Source: Soonwooa sp023440705 (GTDB taxonomy: Bacteria > Bacteroidota > Bacteroidia > Flavobacteriales > Weeksellaceae). From it: a stretch of 16,122 nucleotides of DNA. Under the pieces are notes generated by a model. The model worked only from the letters and a program-made list of their open reading frames with translations. It did not search any database and was not told where the DNA came from. The stretch is from NCBI GenBank assembly GCA_023440705.1, contig JAEXRP010000053.1:1-16122 (forward strand), read 5' to 3'. The position numbers were made by a program, and so were the translations under genes. Numbering within the stretch: position 1 is the stretch's first letter; each line of letters begins with the position of its first letter. Of the stretch, positions 6,589 to 13,873 are shown piece after piece.

Positions 6589-7710
6589 TTAATCAAACAA
6601 ATCTTTAACTTTTTCAAAGAAAGATTTTTCTTTTCCAGTTGGTTCTGCAGCCATTTCGTTATTATCGATTTGACTTTGGAAAAATGCTTTTTGTTCTTTA
6701 GTAAGCTTTTGAGGCGTCCATACATTGATGTGTACAAACATATCGCCTTTGCCGCCGTAGCCTTCGATATTTGGAAGACCTTTACCAGCAAGTCTCAAAA
6801 TTTTACCAGACTGCGTGCCTTCTTCAACTTTGATTTTTACTTTTCCACCAACGACATTGATTTCTTTAGAAGTTCCTAAAGCCGCTTCAGCAAAAGAAAT
6901 AAACAATTCTTGGTGAAGATTGTCGCCTTCACGTTTGATCAATTTGTCAACTTCTTCCTCAACCACAACATACAGGTCACCCGCTGCACCACCAAAAGGC
7001 GCATCGTTACCTTTTCCTCTTACATTAAGTTGAATGCCATCTCTAGCTCCAGCTGGAATGTTGATCGTGATTTCTTCCTCAGTTTTAACCAAGCCTTGTG
7101 CATTAGCGCCAGCAGGAATTTTGTCAGCAACTTTTCCGATACCATTACAAGTTCCACAATTAGCTTGCGTTTGCATTTGTCCGAACATGGTGTTCATCAC
7201 TTTGATTTGTACGCCAGAACCTTGACAAGTAGGACAAGTTTTGGAAGTTACACCTTCTGCCAACTTCATTTTTTTAACCTTAACCGTCTTCTGCGTGCCA
7301 TTCACCATTTCTTCTAGGTTAAGTTTGATACGGATTCTAAGGTTAGTTCCTCTAGCTTGTTGTTGACGACCGCCACCGAAGCCACCGCCGAAATGCCCAC
7401 CAAAAATATCTCCAAATTGGCTGAAAATATCTTCCATGTTCATGCCACCACCGAAGCCACCGCCAAATCCGCCTCCAGCAGCGCCACCAAGACCTGCGTG
7501 ACCATATTGGTCATAACGTGCACGCTTGTTGTCATCGCTCAACACTTCATAAGCTTCCGCAGCTTCTTTGAATTTCTCCTCAGCTTCTGCGTTGCCAGGA
7601 TTTTTGTCAGGGTGATATTTGATCGCTTGTTTACGATAAGCTTTCTTAATTTCTTCGGAAGTTGCAGATTTCGTAACTTCTAATATCTCGTAATAGTCTC
7701 TTTTTGCCAT
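6589..7710 (-). CDS. dnaJ: Chaperone DnaJ (Hsp40) with only two of four zinc-finger motifs
   Basis: A 373-aa type-I-like J-protein that delivers substrates to DnaK and stimulates its ATPase. The J domain occupies residues 4-68 with the HPD tripeptide at 33-35. A G/F-rich linker spans about 74-115, the substrate-binding beta domains flank a central zinc region, and the C-terminal domain extends to about 335, followed by a charged tail. The odd feature is the zinc region: E. coli DnaJ has four CxxCxGxG motifs forming two zinc centres, while here only C159/C162 and C185/C188 exist. By position these are motifs 2 and 3 (zinc centre II); motifs 1 and 4 are replaced by KKMKLAEGVTSK and DKIPAGANAQGL. 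It lies 37 nt after grpE in the same direction, a typical grpE-dnaJ operon, and ends in the shared terminator. A weaker reading as a CbpA-like protein is unlikely given the remaining zinc motifs and context. Confidence 0.95.
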   Translation of the reverse strand: MAKRDYYEILEVTKSATSEEIKKAYRKQAIKYHPDKNPGNAEAEEKFKEAAEAYEVLSDDNKRARYDQYGHAGLGGAAGGGFGGGFGGGMNMEDIFSQFGDIFGGHFGGGFGGGRQQQARGTNLRIRIKLNLEEMVNGTQKTVKVKKMKLAEGVTSKTCPTCQGSGVQIKVMNTMFGQMQTQANCGTCNGIGKVADKIPAGANAQGLVKTEEEITINIPAGARDGIQLNVRGKGNDAPFGGAAGDLYVVVEEEVDKLIKREGDNLHQELFISFAEAALGTSKEINVVGGKVKIKVEEGTQSGKILRLAGKGLPNIEGYGGKGDMFVHINVWTPQKLTKEQKAFFQSQIDNNEMAAEPTGKEKSFFEKVKDLFD

Positions 7711-7747
7711 TGTCTTAAATTCTAAAATGCTTTATATATAAGCGATT

Positions 7748-8287
7748 TTAAGCTCCTGTTACCACTTTTGTGAAACGAATAACTTTGTCATGAAGTTGGT
7801 AACCTTTCTCAATAACGTCAACAATTTTTCCTTTTAATTCAGGTGTTGGTGCTGGGATTTGCGTAATTGCTTCATGAAAATCTACGTTAAAGTCGTCGCC
7901 AGGATTAACTTCAATTGGTTTAAGACCTTTTTCCATTAATTTTCCTTTGAATTTTTGATAAATCAATTCTACACCTTTAATATCGTCTTCGTTGCCTGTT
8001 TTAGCAATTTCTTTAAGTGCTCTTTCGAAGTCGTCAAGGACTGCTAACATCGAGATCATAATGTCTTGGTTAGCATACATAAAGAATTCATTCTTTTCTT
8101 TTGCAGTTCTTCTTTTGTAATTTTCGAATTCTGCATAAAGACGAAGATAACGGTCTTTTTCTTCTGCCAATAATTCCTCAGAAGTCTTTTCGGCTGTCAC
8201 ATTGTCAGTCGCATTTTCTTCTGTGTTGGTTTGTTCGTCAGTCGTTAAATGTTCGTTTTCCTCGTGTATATCTTTGTTATCTTCCAT
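7748..8287 (-). CDS. grpE: GrpE nucleotide-exchange factor
   Basis: A 179-aa co-chaperone that releases ADP from DnaK. The first 35 residues are acidic and likely disordered. A long helical dimerisation region follows (YLRLYAEFENYKRRTAKEK at about residues 47-65), and the C-terminal beta domain contains the family signature (about 135-175, NVDFHEAITQIP and GYQLHDKVIRFTKVV). Length is normal. It is the first gene of grpE-dnaJ; dnaK is not in the window. The 61-nt gap to the upstream S41 peptidase gene contains a strong palindrome and promoter-like elements, so grpE probably has its own start site, although no terminator isolates it from the peptidase gene. Confidence 0.95.
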   Translation of the reverse strand: MEDNKDIHEENEHLTTDEQTNTEENATDNVTAEKTSEELLAEEKDRYLRLYAEFENYKRRTAKEKNEFFMYANQDIMISMLAVLDDFERALKEIAKTGNEDDIKGVELIYQKFKGKLMEKGLKPIEVNPGDDFNVDFHEAITQIPAPTPELKGKIVDVIEKGYQLHDKVIRFTKVVTGA

Positions 8288-8298
8288 AATGTTATGTA

Positions 8299-8324
8299 TT
8301 TCTTTGTCAGATTACACAAAGAAA
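8299..8324. promoter_or_regulatory. Perfect 9-bp palindrome (9-8-9) in the grpE promoter region
   Basis: TTTCTTTGT (8299-8307) and ACAAAGAAA (8316-8324) are exact reverse complements around an 8-nt spacer, 11 nt upstream of the grpE ATG. Its size and arrangement resemble a heat-shock operator such as CIRCE, but the sequence is unlike CIRCE (TTAGCACTC-N9-GAGTGCTAA). It could also form an AU-rich 5' leader hairpin. The function is inferred. Confidence 0.45.
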
Positions 8325-8333
8325 CTGCCAAAA
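8315..8333 (-). promoter_or_regulatory. Possible sigma-54-like (-24/-12) or degenerate -7 promoter of grpE-dnaJ
   Basis: The minus strand reads TTTTGGCAGTTTCTTTGTG. Aligned to TGGCACG-N4-TTGC it matches TGGCA and TTG with correct spacing, but the -12 GC is GT and CG after TGGCA is GT. The same TTTCTTTG is one mismatch from TAnnTTTG. Either would place the start roughly 15-20 nt before the ATG. Confidence 0.3.
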
Positions 8334-8348
8334 CGGAATTTTAGACAT

Positions 8349-9872
8349 TTAGTCCGATTTTTTTTTGATATCGTTAAGAATCCATTCGAGTTGAAGATCT
8401 TTGCCTTGGCTGACATTATAGAAATCGGCATCAACTTCAACATCAGGCATTACGCCACGTTTTTGCCCAAGAGGTTCGATATTGGGTTGGATGAAAAGTA
8501 AACCGATTGGTAGATTAAGTTTAGAATTGGTTAGTTCAATCGTATTATTAAAACCTGCGACTGTACCATCATTAGCGCCGCCAGTCTCTTCGCCAACGAT
8601 AATGGCGCGTTTGTCGTGTTTTAATTTTGCTGAAATAACAGAGGATGCAGAAAAGCTTGAACCATTTACTAAAACATAAATTTTCCCTTGGAAAGCATCT
8701 TTTTTGGACTTACTTTCTTTAGCTGCAGATTCTTTAAAAATAGCTTTTCCTTCTTTATTTTTTCCTGATAAAAAACGATTACCCGCAATAAAAAACGGAT
8801 AAGCGGGCGCTGAAATTATTTTGCTGGTTGTTGGTAAATTGTAAAAATAATTACGGTGTATCGCAGCATTTTCAAAAGTCATTTCTGGCATTTTTACCAA
8901 AGTATAGTTCTCAGTTGTTAGGTAAGAATACAGATTATTGATTTCGTCCAAAGAGCCACCAAGATTATTTCTAATATCAAGAATTAAATATTTTGATTTA
9001 GCTTCTTTTATTTTTTTAAAGGTTTTTTTATAAAATTTGGAAGAGCCTGTATCCGAGAAAGTTTTTATTTTCATGTAAGCGACAGAGCTATCTGCGACTG
9101 CAAAACGCATACTTCGGTTGAAAGAATTAGTTCTCGCATCAAAATCATAGATTTTTTTTATCTCTTTACTAGGTGTGTATTTTTGTTTTTTAATTTCCTC
9201 TTTATCGACTCTTTTTAAGACAAAATCACTAATCTGATTTTTGAATTTTATCTTTAAATTTGCTTCACCCAAAAGACCATACTCTGCAGTGTAATAATTA
9301 AAAAAAGCCTCGCTCAACGCATATTTGTAATAGGTTTGGTTGTAAGCGTCCGAAGTCATAACACTTCGATATTTTTTGATTAAATCAATAACTTTTACAC
9401 CATTTATTTCTAAAATTTCGGTGCCAGGAAGAAGCTTCTTTTCAGAATCAACCGTTGGTTTATAAACGATCATTTTTTCATCCGAAATGCGATAGGTATA
9501 TTGTCCAAAAAGTGGCGTTTTTTTATCGAAAACTTTTGTTTCTGCCTTTGTATATTGTTTTTGCGGAATGCGAAGTCGGAGATGACCTTCTCGGATTTGG
9601 GCGATAACTGGCGCGAGTTTAAAATAAAATTCTTGCTTGTTTAACGGTTCCGAAATCGTGCTTTTGAGACTGTCAAACTTCTTTTCTAAATCTTTTTCAG
9701 AAATGTACCAATAAAGTTCGGGGTGAAATCGTTTAAGAGAAACATAGGTTTGGTCAATATCGTCTTGTAGTTGCTGGATAGGGATTTTTTTTTCGAATTC
9801 GGCATTAGCTTTTTTAACAGATTGACAACCTATTATTAAAAAACAAAAAACGAATAAATAAAGTCTTGCCAT
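8349..9872 (-). CDS. S41-family peptidase, lipoprotein
   Basis: A 507-aa exported serine peptidase of the C-terminal-processing/tricorn-like S41 group. The N-terminus is a lipoprotein signal: a hydrophobic stretch and lipobox LIIGC with Cys16, so the protein should be membrane-anchored in the envelope. Residues 30-105 are an N-terminal helical domain, and about 140-175 resemble a PDZ-like segment (LPGTEILEINGVKVIDL). The protease core begins near 260, contains LDIRNNLGGSLDE (298-310), and has the nucleophile-region motif VNGSSFSASSVISA, where S408 is the likely catalytic serine. The CtpA-type Lys motif GEKTFGKG is replaced by GEETGGAND, as in S41B/IRBP-type members, so the catalytic set is not simply CtpA-like. 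An exact -7 box lies 22 nt upstream. The substrate is unknown. It is followed by grpE after 61 nt. Confidence 0.88.
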   Translation of the reverse strand: MARLYLFVFCFLIIGCQSVKKANAEFEKKIPIQQLQDDIDQTYVSLKRFHPELYWYISEKDLEKKFDSLKSTISEPLNKQEFYFKLAPVIAQIREGHLRLRIPQKQYTKAETKVFDKKTPLFGQYTYRISDEKMIVYKPTVDSEKKLLPGTEILEINGVKVIDLIKKYRSVMTSDAYNQTYYKYALSEAFFNYYTAEYGLLGEANLKIKFKNQISDFVLKRVDKEEIKKQKYTPSKEIKKIYDFDARTNSFNRSMRFAVADSSVAYMKIKTFSDTGSSKFYKKTFKKIKEAKSKYLILDIRNNLGGSLDEINNLYSYLTTENYTLVKMPEMTFENAAIHRNYFYNLPTTSKIISAPAYPFFIAGNRFLSGKNKEGKAIFKESAAKESKSKKDAFQGKIYVLVNGSSFSASSVISAKLKHDKRAIIVGEETGGANDGTVAGFNNTIELTNSKLNLPIGLLFIQPNIEPLGQKRGVMPDVEVDADFYNVSQGKDLQLEWILNDIKKKSD

Positions 9873-9894
9873 CGAATATAAATCTTTCCGAAAT

Positions 9895-9902
9895 CAAATG
9901 TA
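9895..9902 (-). promoter_or_regulatory. -7 promoter box of the S41 peptidase gene
   Basis: TACATTTG on the minus strand matches TAnnTTTG exactly, 22 nt before the ATG at 9872. No clear TTG is seen at the -33 position. Confidence 0.5.
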
Positions 9903-9966
9903 ATGTTTTTATTGAAAAGTTTTTAAAAACTATTTATGAATGATAATTAATTAAAATTAAATTATC

Positions 9967-9994
9967 TTGCTAACCTATTATGGTATTGATTTTG
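9967..9994 (+). promoter_or_regulatory. Candidate promoter of the GIN-domain protein gene
   Basis: TTG (9967-9969), a 17-nt spacer and TGATTTTG (9987-9994), which is one mismatch from TAnnTTTG, are followed by a leader of about 30 nt to the ATG at 10029. This is in the divergent 156-bp spacer shared with the S41 gene; the rest of the spacer is plain AT-rich sequence. Confidence 0.4.
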
Positions 9995-10028
9995 TCATGA
10001 CTAAAAAAGCTAAATAAGAACCAAAATT

Positions 10029-10697
10029 ATGATTAAACAAATTTTGACCACAATGATGATTGCAGCAGGTACGACACTTGCGTTTGCACAAATGAAAAAT
10101 GTAGGAAGCTTTACAAAACTTAAAGTTTTTGATCAGATTAACGTAGAACTAATCCCTGGTGACGAGTATAAAGCCGATATTTCAGGAAAAAATGCTGGAA
10201 ATGTCGAATTTGTAAATAGCGGCAATGAGTTAAAAGTTAGAATGGTGACTTCTAAAGTGATGCAAGGTGATGCAACGAAAATTATCTTGTATTACAAAAA
10301 CCTTGGAAGCATCCAAGCGAGCCAAGGCTCTATCATTTCATCGACTTCGCCGATTACATCTTCTAATCTAAGTCTAATATCAAATGAAGGTTCGGTGATT
10401 GATGTTGTTGCGAACTCGACAGCTATCTCTTCTAAAGTTAACACTGGAGGTTTAATAAAAATTGCTGGTGAAACGACTACACAAGATGTTGTTGTTAATG
10501 CTGGTGGTAAATATGAAGGTGCAGAATTGAAGTCCGAAAACACTTCGGTGACTGTTAATGCTGGAGGTGAAGCTAATGTTTTTGCAAGTCAAGATGTTAC
10601 GACAACGACTCGTGCAGGTGGAATTATCAATGTTTATGGTAATCCAGAAAATCGAAACGAGAAAAAAGTTATCGGCGGAAAAGTGAATTACAAATAA
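10029..10697 (+). CDS. Exported GIN-domain (DUF2807) protein
   Basis: A 222-aa protein with a classical Sec signal peptide (MIKQILTTMMIAAGTTLAFA, probable cleavage before Gln21). The mature part is a putative auto-transporter adhesin head, GIN domain (DUF2807). It opens with the family pattern FTKLKVFDQINVELIPGD and continues as repetitive short beta strands rich in S, T, N, V and G (for example VNTGGLIKIAGE, VVVNAGGKYEG and VTVNAGGEANV), the pattern of a right-handed beta-helix. Such proteins are very common and paralogous in Bacteroidota; a binding partner or function is not established despite the adhesin label. There is no C-terminal type IX sorting domain or beta-barrel, so it is likely periplasmic or surface-associated. 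It is a single-gene unit with its own terminator. Confidence 0.85.
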   Translation: MIKQILTTMMIAAGTTLAFAQMKNVGSFTKLKVFDQINVELIPGDEYKADISGKNAGNVEFVNSGNELKVRMVTSKVMQGDATKIILYYKNLGSIQASQGSIISSTSPITSSNLSLISNEGSVIDVVANSTAISSKVNTGGLIKIAGETTTQDVVVNAGGKYEGAELKSENTSVTVNAGGEANVFASQDVTTTTRAGGIINVYGNPENRNEKKVIGGKVNYK

Positions 10698-10720
10698 TTC
10701 AATAATTATCGATTATAAAC

Positions 10721-10757
10721 AAAAAGCTATTCAGTTGTGAATAGCTTTTTTATTTTA
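10721..10757. terminator. Bidirectional terminator after the GIN-domain gene
   Basis: A perfect 13-bp stem (AAAAAGCTATTCA 10721-10733 with TGAATAGCTTTTT 10738-10750) closes a 4-nt GTTG loop, with T-runs in both orientations. It can end both the plus-strand GIN gene and the minus-strand hydrolase gene finishing at 10824. Confidence 0.9.
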
Positions 10758-10767
10758 TTGTTCTCCA

Positions 10768-10815
10768 TTATTTGTGTTCGTAGAAAAGCTTGCAAATGCT
10801 ATGCCACACAAATAA
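10768..10815. repeat. 10-bp perfect inverted repeat between converging genes
   Basis: TTATTTGTGT (10768-10777) and ACACAAATAA (10806-10815) are exact reverse complements separated by 28 nt, sitting between the terminator and the hydrolase stop. It would be transcribed in the 3' end of the hydrolase mRNA. No role is evident. Confidence 0.35.
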
Positions 10816-10823
10816 ATTGAGAT

Positions 10824-11465
10824 TTATTTGGACTCGAAGAATGTCATCAAATCCATATAGTTTTTTTGATTAACACCATGCCCACTCATATATTCTCTAA
10901 AGCTGAAGTAGCAACTTAAATCGTAAAGCAATTCTGCAGCTTTTCGTCCCCAATCCATCGGGATAACAGCGTCATCTGTCCCATGAGAAACAAAAAATCT
11001 TAATTGCTCTAGTTTTTTCTTATCCTTAACAATGTTTGTTAAAAGCTTTTCTTCTGGATAACTGCTAAGACACGCAATTTTATTAAATAATTGAGGAAAA
11101 CGTAATGCCATCGCGTAACTCAAAATTCCGCCTTGACTGAAGCCACAAAGATGCGTTGGGTTATCGACCAAACCATATTGGTTGCTGATTTTCATGACAG
11201 CTTCCATTATTCCAGAAATTGCAGCTTCCGCTTGTTCCACATCCACATATTTTTCGGGATTTGTAAGATCGATGTCATACCAAGCATAACCACCGTAAGG
11301 CGTTTCTTTTGGCGCTCGAAAGCTTACAACTAACCAATCTTTGGGAAGCGTTGGTACAAAGCTAAAAAGATCTTCTTCGTTGCTTCCATAGCCATGTATT
11401 AAAACTAAAAGTGGCGTAGAAGAAGTAATATTTTCGGGTTCTCTAAGGAGGTATTTTAAATCCAT
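10824..11465 (-). CDS. Alpha/beta-hydrolase, carboxylesterase/phospholipase family (YpfH-like)
   Basis: A 213-aa cytosolic serine hydrolase of the short carboxylesterase family. The oxyanion-region motif LIHGYGSNEEDLFSF starts at residue 22, the nucleophile elbow is GFSQGG (Ser110), the acid lies in SHGTDDAVIP (Asp165), and the histidine is in SGHGVN (His196). The triad is therefore complete and the length is normal. Substrates in this family range over short-chain and lysophospholipid esters; none can be chosen from sequence. There is no signal peptide. It is monocistronic, with a promoter so close to the ATG that the message should be nearly leaderless. Family assignment is secure; the annotation as phospholipase is not. 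Confidence 0.87.
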   Translation of the reverse strand: MDLKYLLREPENITSSTPLLVLIHGYGSNEEDLFSFVPTLPKDWLVVSFRAPKETPYGGYAWYDIDLTNPEKYVDVEQAEAAISGIMEAVMKISNQYGLVDNPTHLCGFSQGGILSYAMALRFPQLFNKIACLSSYPEEKLLTNIVKDKKKLEQLRFFVSHGTDDAVIPMDWGRKAAELLYDLSCYFSFREYMSGHGVNQKNYMDLMTFFESK

Positions 11466-11469
11466 AAAG

Positions 11470-11501
11470 CAAAGATACTTTTTTAGTTTTTAAAGAAGCA
11501 A
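11470..11501 (-). promoter_or_regulatory. Promoter (-33/-7) of the hydrolase gene
   Basis: On the minus strand TTG (11501-11499), a 21-nt spacer and TATCTTTG (11477-11470, exact TAnnTTTG) are found, with only 4 nt between the box and the ATG at 11465. This is the best complete -33/-7 pair in the window and implies a near-leaderless mRNA. Confidence 0.6.
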
Positions 11502-11533
11502 AAATCCTAAATGACGAATTGGCTTATAAACGA

Positions 11534-12415
11534 TTAATGTTGAATAGCATTGGCTTTCTCTCTTTCTTTTTTCGCTTTCTTTTCGAGTTTTTTCAAACGT
11601 TTTCTTTTTCGCTTTGCAGCACTTTCCATAAAATGTTTGATGTAACCATAAAGACAAAGCAGAAGGAAAACACCTAAACCAGTACAAAATGAAGCGCCAC
11701 CAAAACTGGTATGTCTTAGTCCCAATACAAAATATTCGTAGCCAATATTTAAAAATAAAAAGATTAAAACAACAAAAGCGATCGGGAAAAGTATGAAGAT
11801 AAAAAGGAATCCCATCACATGGAAAGCACCGTCAAAACCGCCTGTTTTTGCAAAAGTGTAAAAGACAAAATAAAACATAAACATAAAAGCTAGCGTCACA
11901 ATGTTCAATACAAAAGCAAACGTTTTGATAGGTGTTTCTTGCATCCTAACTTTGTTATCTTCAACAATAACTTTTACGACGCTCCCGACAGGTTTTTGGT
12001 TGTTTTTACTGAAAGAAACATCGCCTTTGGCTTGTCTCATGTTTCCGTTTTTATCGCGATATTCTAAAGTTGGTTTATAGTAGGTATTAGTCCGTGTTCT
12101 TCTGCCGATAGTTCTTCGATTTGAGTCTTGCGAAGTACTTGTAAAAGTGTCGTAATTAGCAATAGTTGCGGTTTGTTTATTAGGATTTAGTTCGTCTTTA
12201 ATTGTGGTATAAAAACTTGCTATAATTCCGAAGAAGAACAAAGCAACAAAATATGCAATAATCCCACCAATAATAGCCCCACCAATACGTTGAAACATTG
12301 GTCGATGATTTTGATAATAAAACCAAGTCCCAGCAATAAATAAAGCTGCCAGAACTGTAAGTATCTGTATGAAAATGTTGTCATTAACTTCAAAAGAAAC
12401 CGAAAATGGATGCAT
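11534..12415 (-). CDS. Membrane protein with DUF3592-like insert and basic C-terminal tail
   Basis: A 293-aa integral membrane protein of unknown function. Hydrophobic segments lie at about residues 14-33, 44-69, 165-187, 199-224 and 240-260. Between the second and third is a soluble region of about 95 residues; its second half (YYKPTLEYRDKNGN, then KPVGSVVKVIVEDN) resembles the DUF3592 fold, found as a soluble insert between membrane helices in many bacterial proteins. The C-terminus, residues 266-287, is very rich in Lys and Arg and probably a charged cytoplasmic helix. The start ATG at 12415 is the first in frame after the tyrS terminator. No exact -7 box is seen in the 93-nt spacer. The homology call is by pattern only. 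Confidence 0.7.
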   Translation of the reverse strand: MHPFSVSFEVNDNIFIQILTVLAALFIAGTWFYYQNHRPMFQRIGGAIIGGIIAYFVALFFFGIIASFYTTIKDELNPNKQTATIANYDTFTSTSQDSNRRTIGRRTRTNTYYKPTLEYRDKNGNMRQAKGDVSFSKNNQKPVGSVVKVIVEDNKVRMQETPIKTFAFVLNIVTLAFMFMFYFVFYTFAKTGGFDGAFHVMGFLFIFILFPIAFVVLIFLFLNIGYEYFVLGLRHTSFGGASFCTGLGVFLLLCLYGYIKHFMESAAKRKRKRLKKLEKKAKKEREKANAIQH

Positions 12416-12453
12416 ATCTGTGTTTGTCCAACGAATATAAAGATTTTTGACAC

Positions 12454-12483
12454 AAAAAAAGCTTCCCCAATTTGAGGAAGCTT
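12454..12483 (-). terminator. Terminator of tyrS
   Basis: An 8-bp stem (AAGCTTCC 12459-12466 with GGAAGCTT 12476-12483) and a 9-nt loop are followed on the minus strand by TTTTTTTG. It starts 25 nt after the tyrS stop. Confidence 0.85.
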
Positions 12484-12508
12484 AGTTTATGTTGTTTTAA
12501 ATAAAAAC

Positions 12509-13804
12509 CTAAACAGCTTTTACGATAAAGTAAGACTTTTTACCTTTTTGTAGAAGTAAAAATTTACCATCGATAAGGTCACTTTCCGAAGCTGTAAAAG
12601 TATCATCAACTTTGTCTTTATTTACAGAAATTGAATTCCCTTTTAGTTCGCGCGTTGCCTCAGATTTTGATTTTAAGAAACCAGATTTCTCTGAAATCAA
12701 ATCCACGATGTTCGTACCGATAACCTCAGATTTTGCGATTTCCTTTTGCGGAACGCCATTAAAAATCTGTAAAAACAAATCTTCATCAAGACTTTGCAAA
12801 TCTTCCGCAGTCGAACGTCCAAAAAGAATTTCCGAAGCTTTCAAAGCTTTTTCAAACTCTTCTTTTCCATGAACCCAAATTGTTACTTCTTCCGCTAAAC
12901 GCTTCTGAAGTTTACGCTCGTGTGGCGCAGTTTTGTGTTCTTCGATCAAAGCTTCGATTTCTGGTTTGTCGATAAAAGTATAATATTTAATAAAGCGTTC
13001 TGCATCGTCGTCAGTCGCATTTAACCAAAATTGGTAGAATTGGTAAGGCGACGTTCTTTTCGCGTCTAGCCAGTAGTTTTCACCACTTTCAGACTTTCCG
13101 AATTTTGAACCATCCGCTTTAGTAATCAATTTAGTTGTCAATGCAAAAGCTTCACCTTGGGCTTTACGACGGATCAATTCCGTCCCAGTCGTGATGTTTC
13201 CCCATTGGTCAGATCCACCCATTTGCAACTTCATACCCATAGTTTGGTACAGGTGTAGGTAATCGTAACCTTGCATCAATTGGTAAGTGAATTCTGTAAA
13301 GCTCATTCCGTCCGCGCCATCTTCGCCCGAGAAACGTTTTTTAACAGAATCTTTCGCCATCATATAGTTAACGGTGATGTGCTTTCCGATATTTTTAGCA
13401 AAATCCAAAAACGAAATATCCTTCATCCAGTCATAGTTGTTCACCAATTCTGCTTTGTTAGGTTCGTTACCATCAAAGTTTAGGAATCGTGACAATTGAC
13501 CTTTAAGACAATCAACGTAATACAAAAGGGTAGCCTCATCTAACAGATTTCGTTCTGCGGATTTTCCAGATGGGTCACCAATCATCCCCGTCGCACCACC
13601 AACCAATGCAACTGGTTTGTGTCCATGACGTTGAAAATGAGCCAAAATTTTAATTGGAATCAAACTTCCGATGTGTAACGAATCTGCAGTTGGGTCAAAA
13701 CCAATATAGGCTGTGGTCATCTCTTTTTCAAGTTGCTCCTCAATCCCAGGCGTCATGTCGGCAAAAAGCCCGCGCCATTTTAGTTCTTCAATAAATGCAT
13801 TCAT
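12509..13804 (-). CDS. tyrS: Tyrosyl-tRNA synthetase
   Basis: A 431-aa class I aminoacyl-tRNA synthetase that charges tRNA-Tyr. The ATP-binding signature HIGS is at residues 44-47, the tyrosine-site region around YQLMQGYDYLHL (174-185) and GGSDQWGNI (196-204) is intact, and the second class I motif appears as KFGKS (234-238), a normal TyrRS variant of KMSKS. The C-terminal S4-like RNA-binding domain covers about 355-431. Length is typical for bacterial TyrS. An exact -7 box TAACTTTG lies 19 nt upstream of the start at 13804 and a terminator follows, so it is a single-gene unit. No T-box or other leader structure fits between the promoter and the ATG. Confidence 0.96.
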   Translation of the reverse strand: MNAFIEELKWRGLFADMTPGIEEQLEKEMTTAYIGFDPTADSLHIGSLIPIKILAHFQRHGHKPVALVGGATGMIGDPSGKSAERNLLDEATLLYYVDCLKGQLSRFLNFDGNEPNKAELVNNYDWMKDISFLDFAKNIGKHITVNYMMAKDSVKKRFSGEDGADGMSFTEFTYQLMQGYDYLHLYQTMGMKLQMGGSDQWGNITTGTELIRRKAQGEAFALTTKLITKADGSKFGKSESGENYWLDAKRTSPYQFYQFWLNATDDDAERFIKYYTFIDKPEIEALIEEHKTAPHERKLQKRLAEEVTIWVHGKEEFEKALKASEILFGRSTAEDLQSLDEDLFLQIFNGVPQKEIAKSEVIGTNIVDLISEKSGFLKSKSEATRELKGNSISVNKDKVDDTFTASESDLIDGKFLLLQKGKKSYFIVKAV

Positions 13805-13823
13805 TCGGTTAAAATTTAATTTG

Positions 13824-13831
13824 CAAAGTTA
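13824..13831 (-). promoter_or_regulatory. -7 promoter box of tyrS
   Basis: TAACTTTG on the minus strand is an exact TAnnTTTG match, 19 nt before the tyrS ATG; no clear -33 TTG. Confidence 0.55.
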
Positions 13832-13873
13832 AGCAATTGCTTTCTCCCACGCCTAATAAAAGCGCTGATAATT

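Noticed and set aside
6910..7683. Long plus-strand open frames opposite dnaJ (up to 135 codons)
   Set aside because: They are antisense to a secure dnaJ and arise from its Gly/Phe-rich and biased codons; no promoter, start context or domain supports them.
12220..12453. A 77-codon minus-strand frame overlapping the start of the DUF3592-like membrane protein gene
   Set aside because: It overlaps the better-supported frame, which has regular membrane helices throughout; this one ends abruptly and shows no family match.
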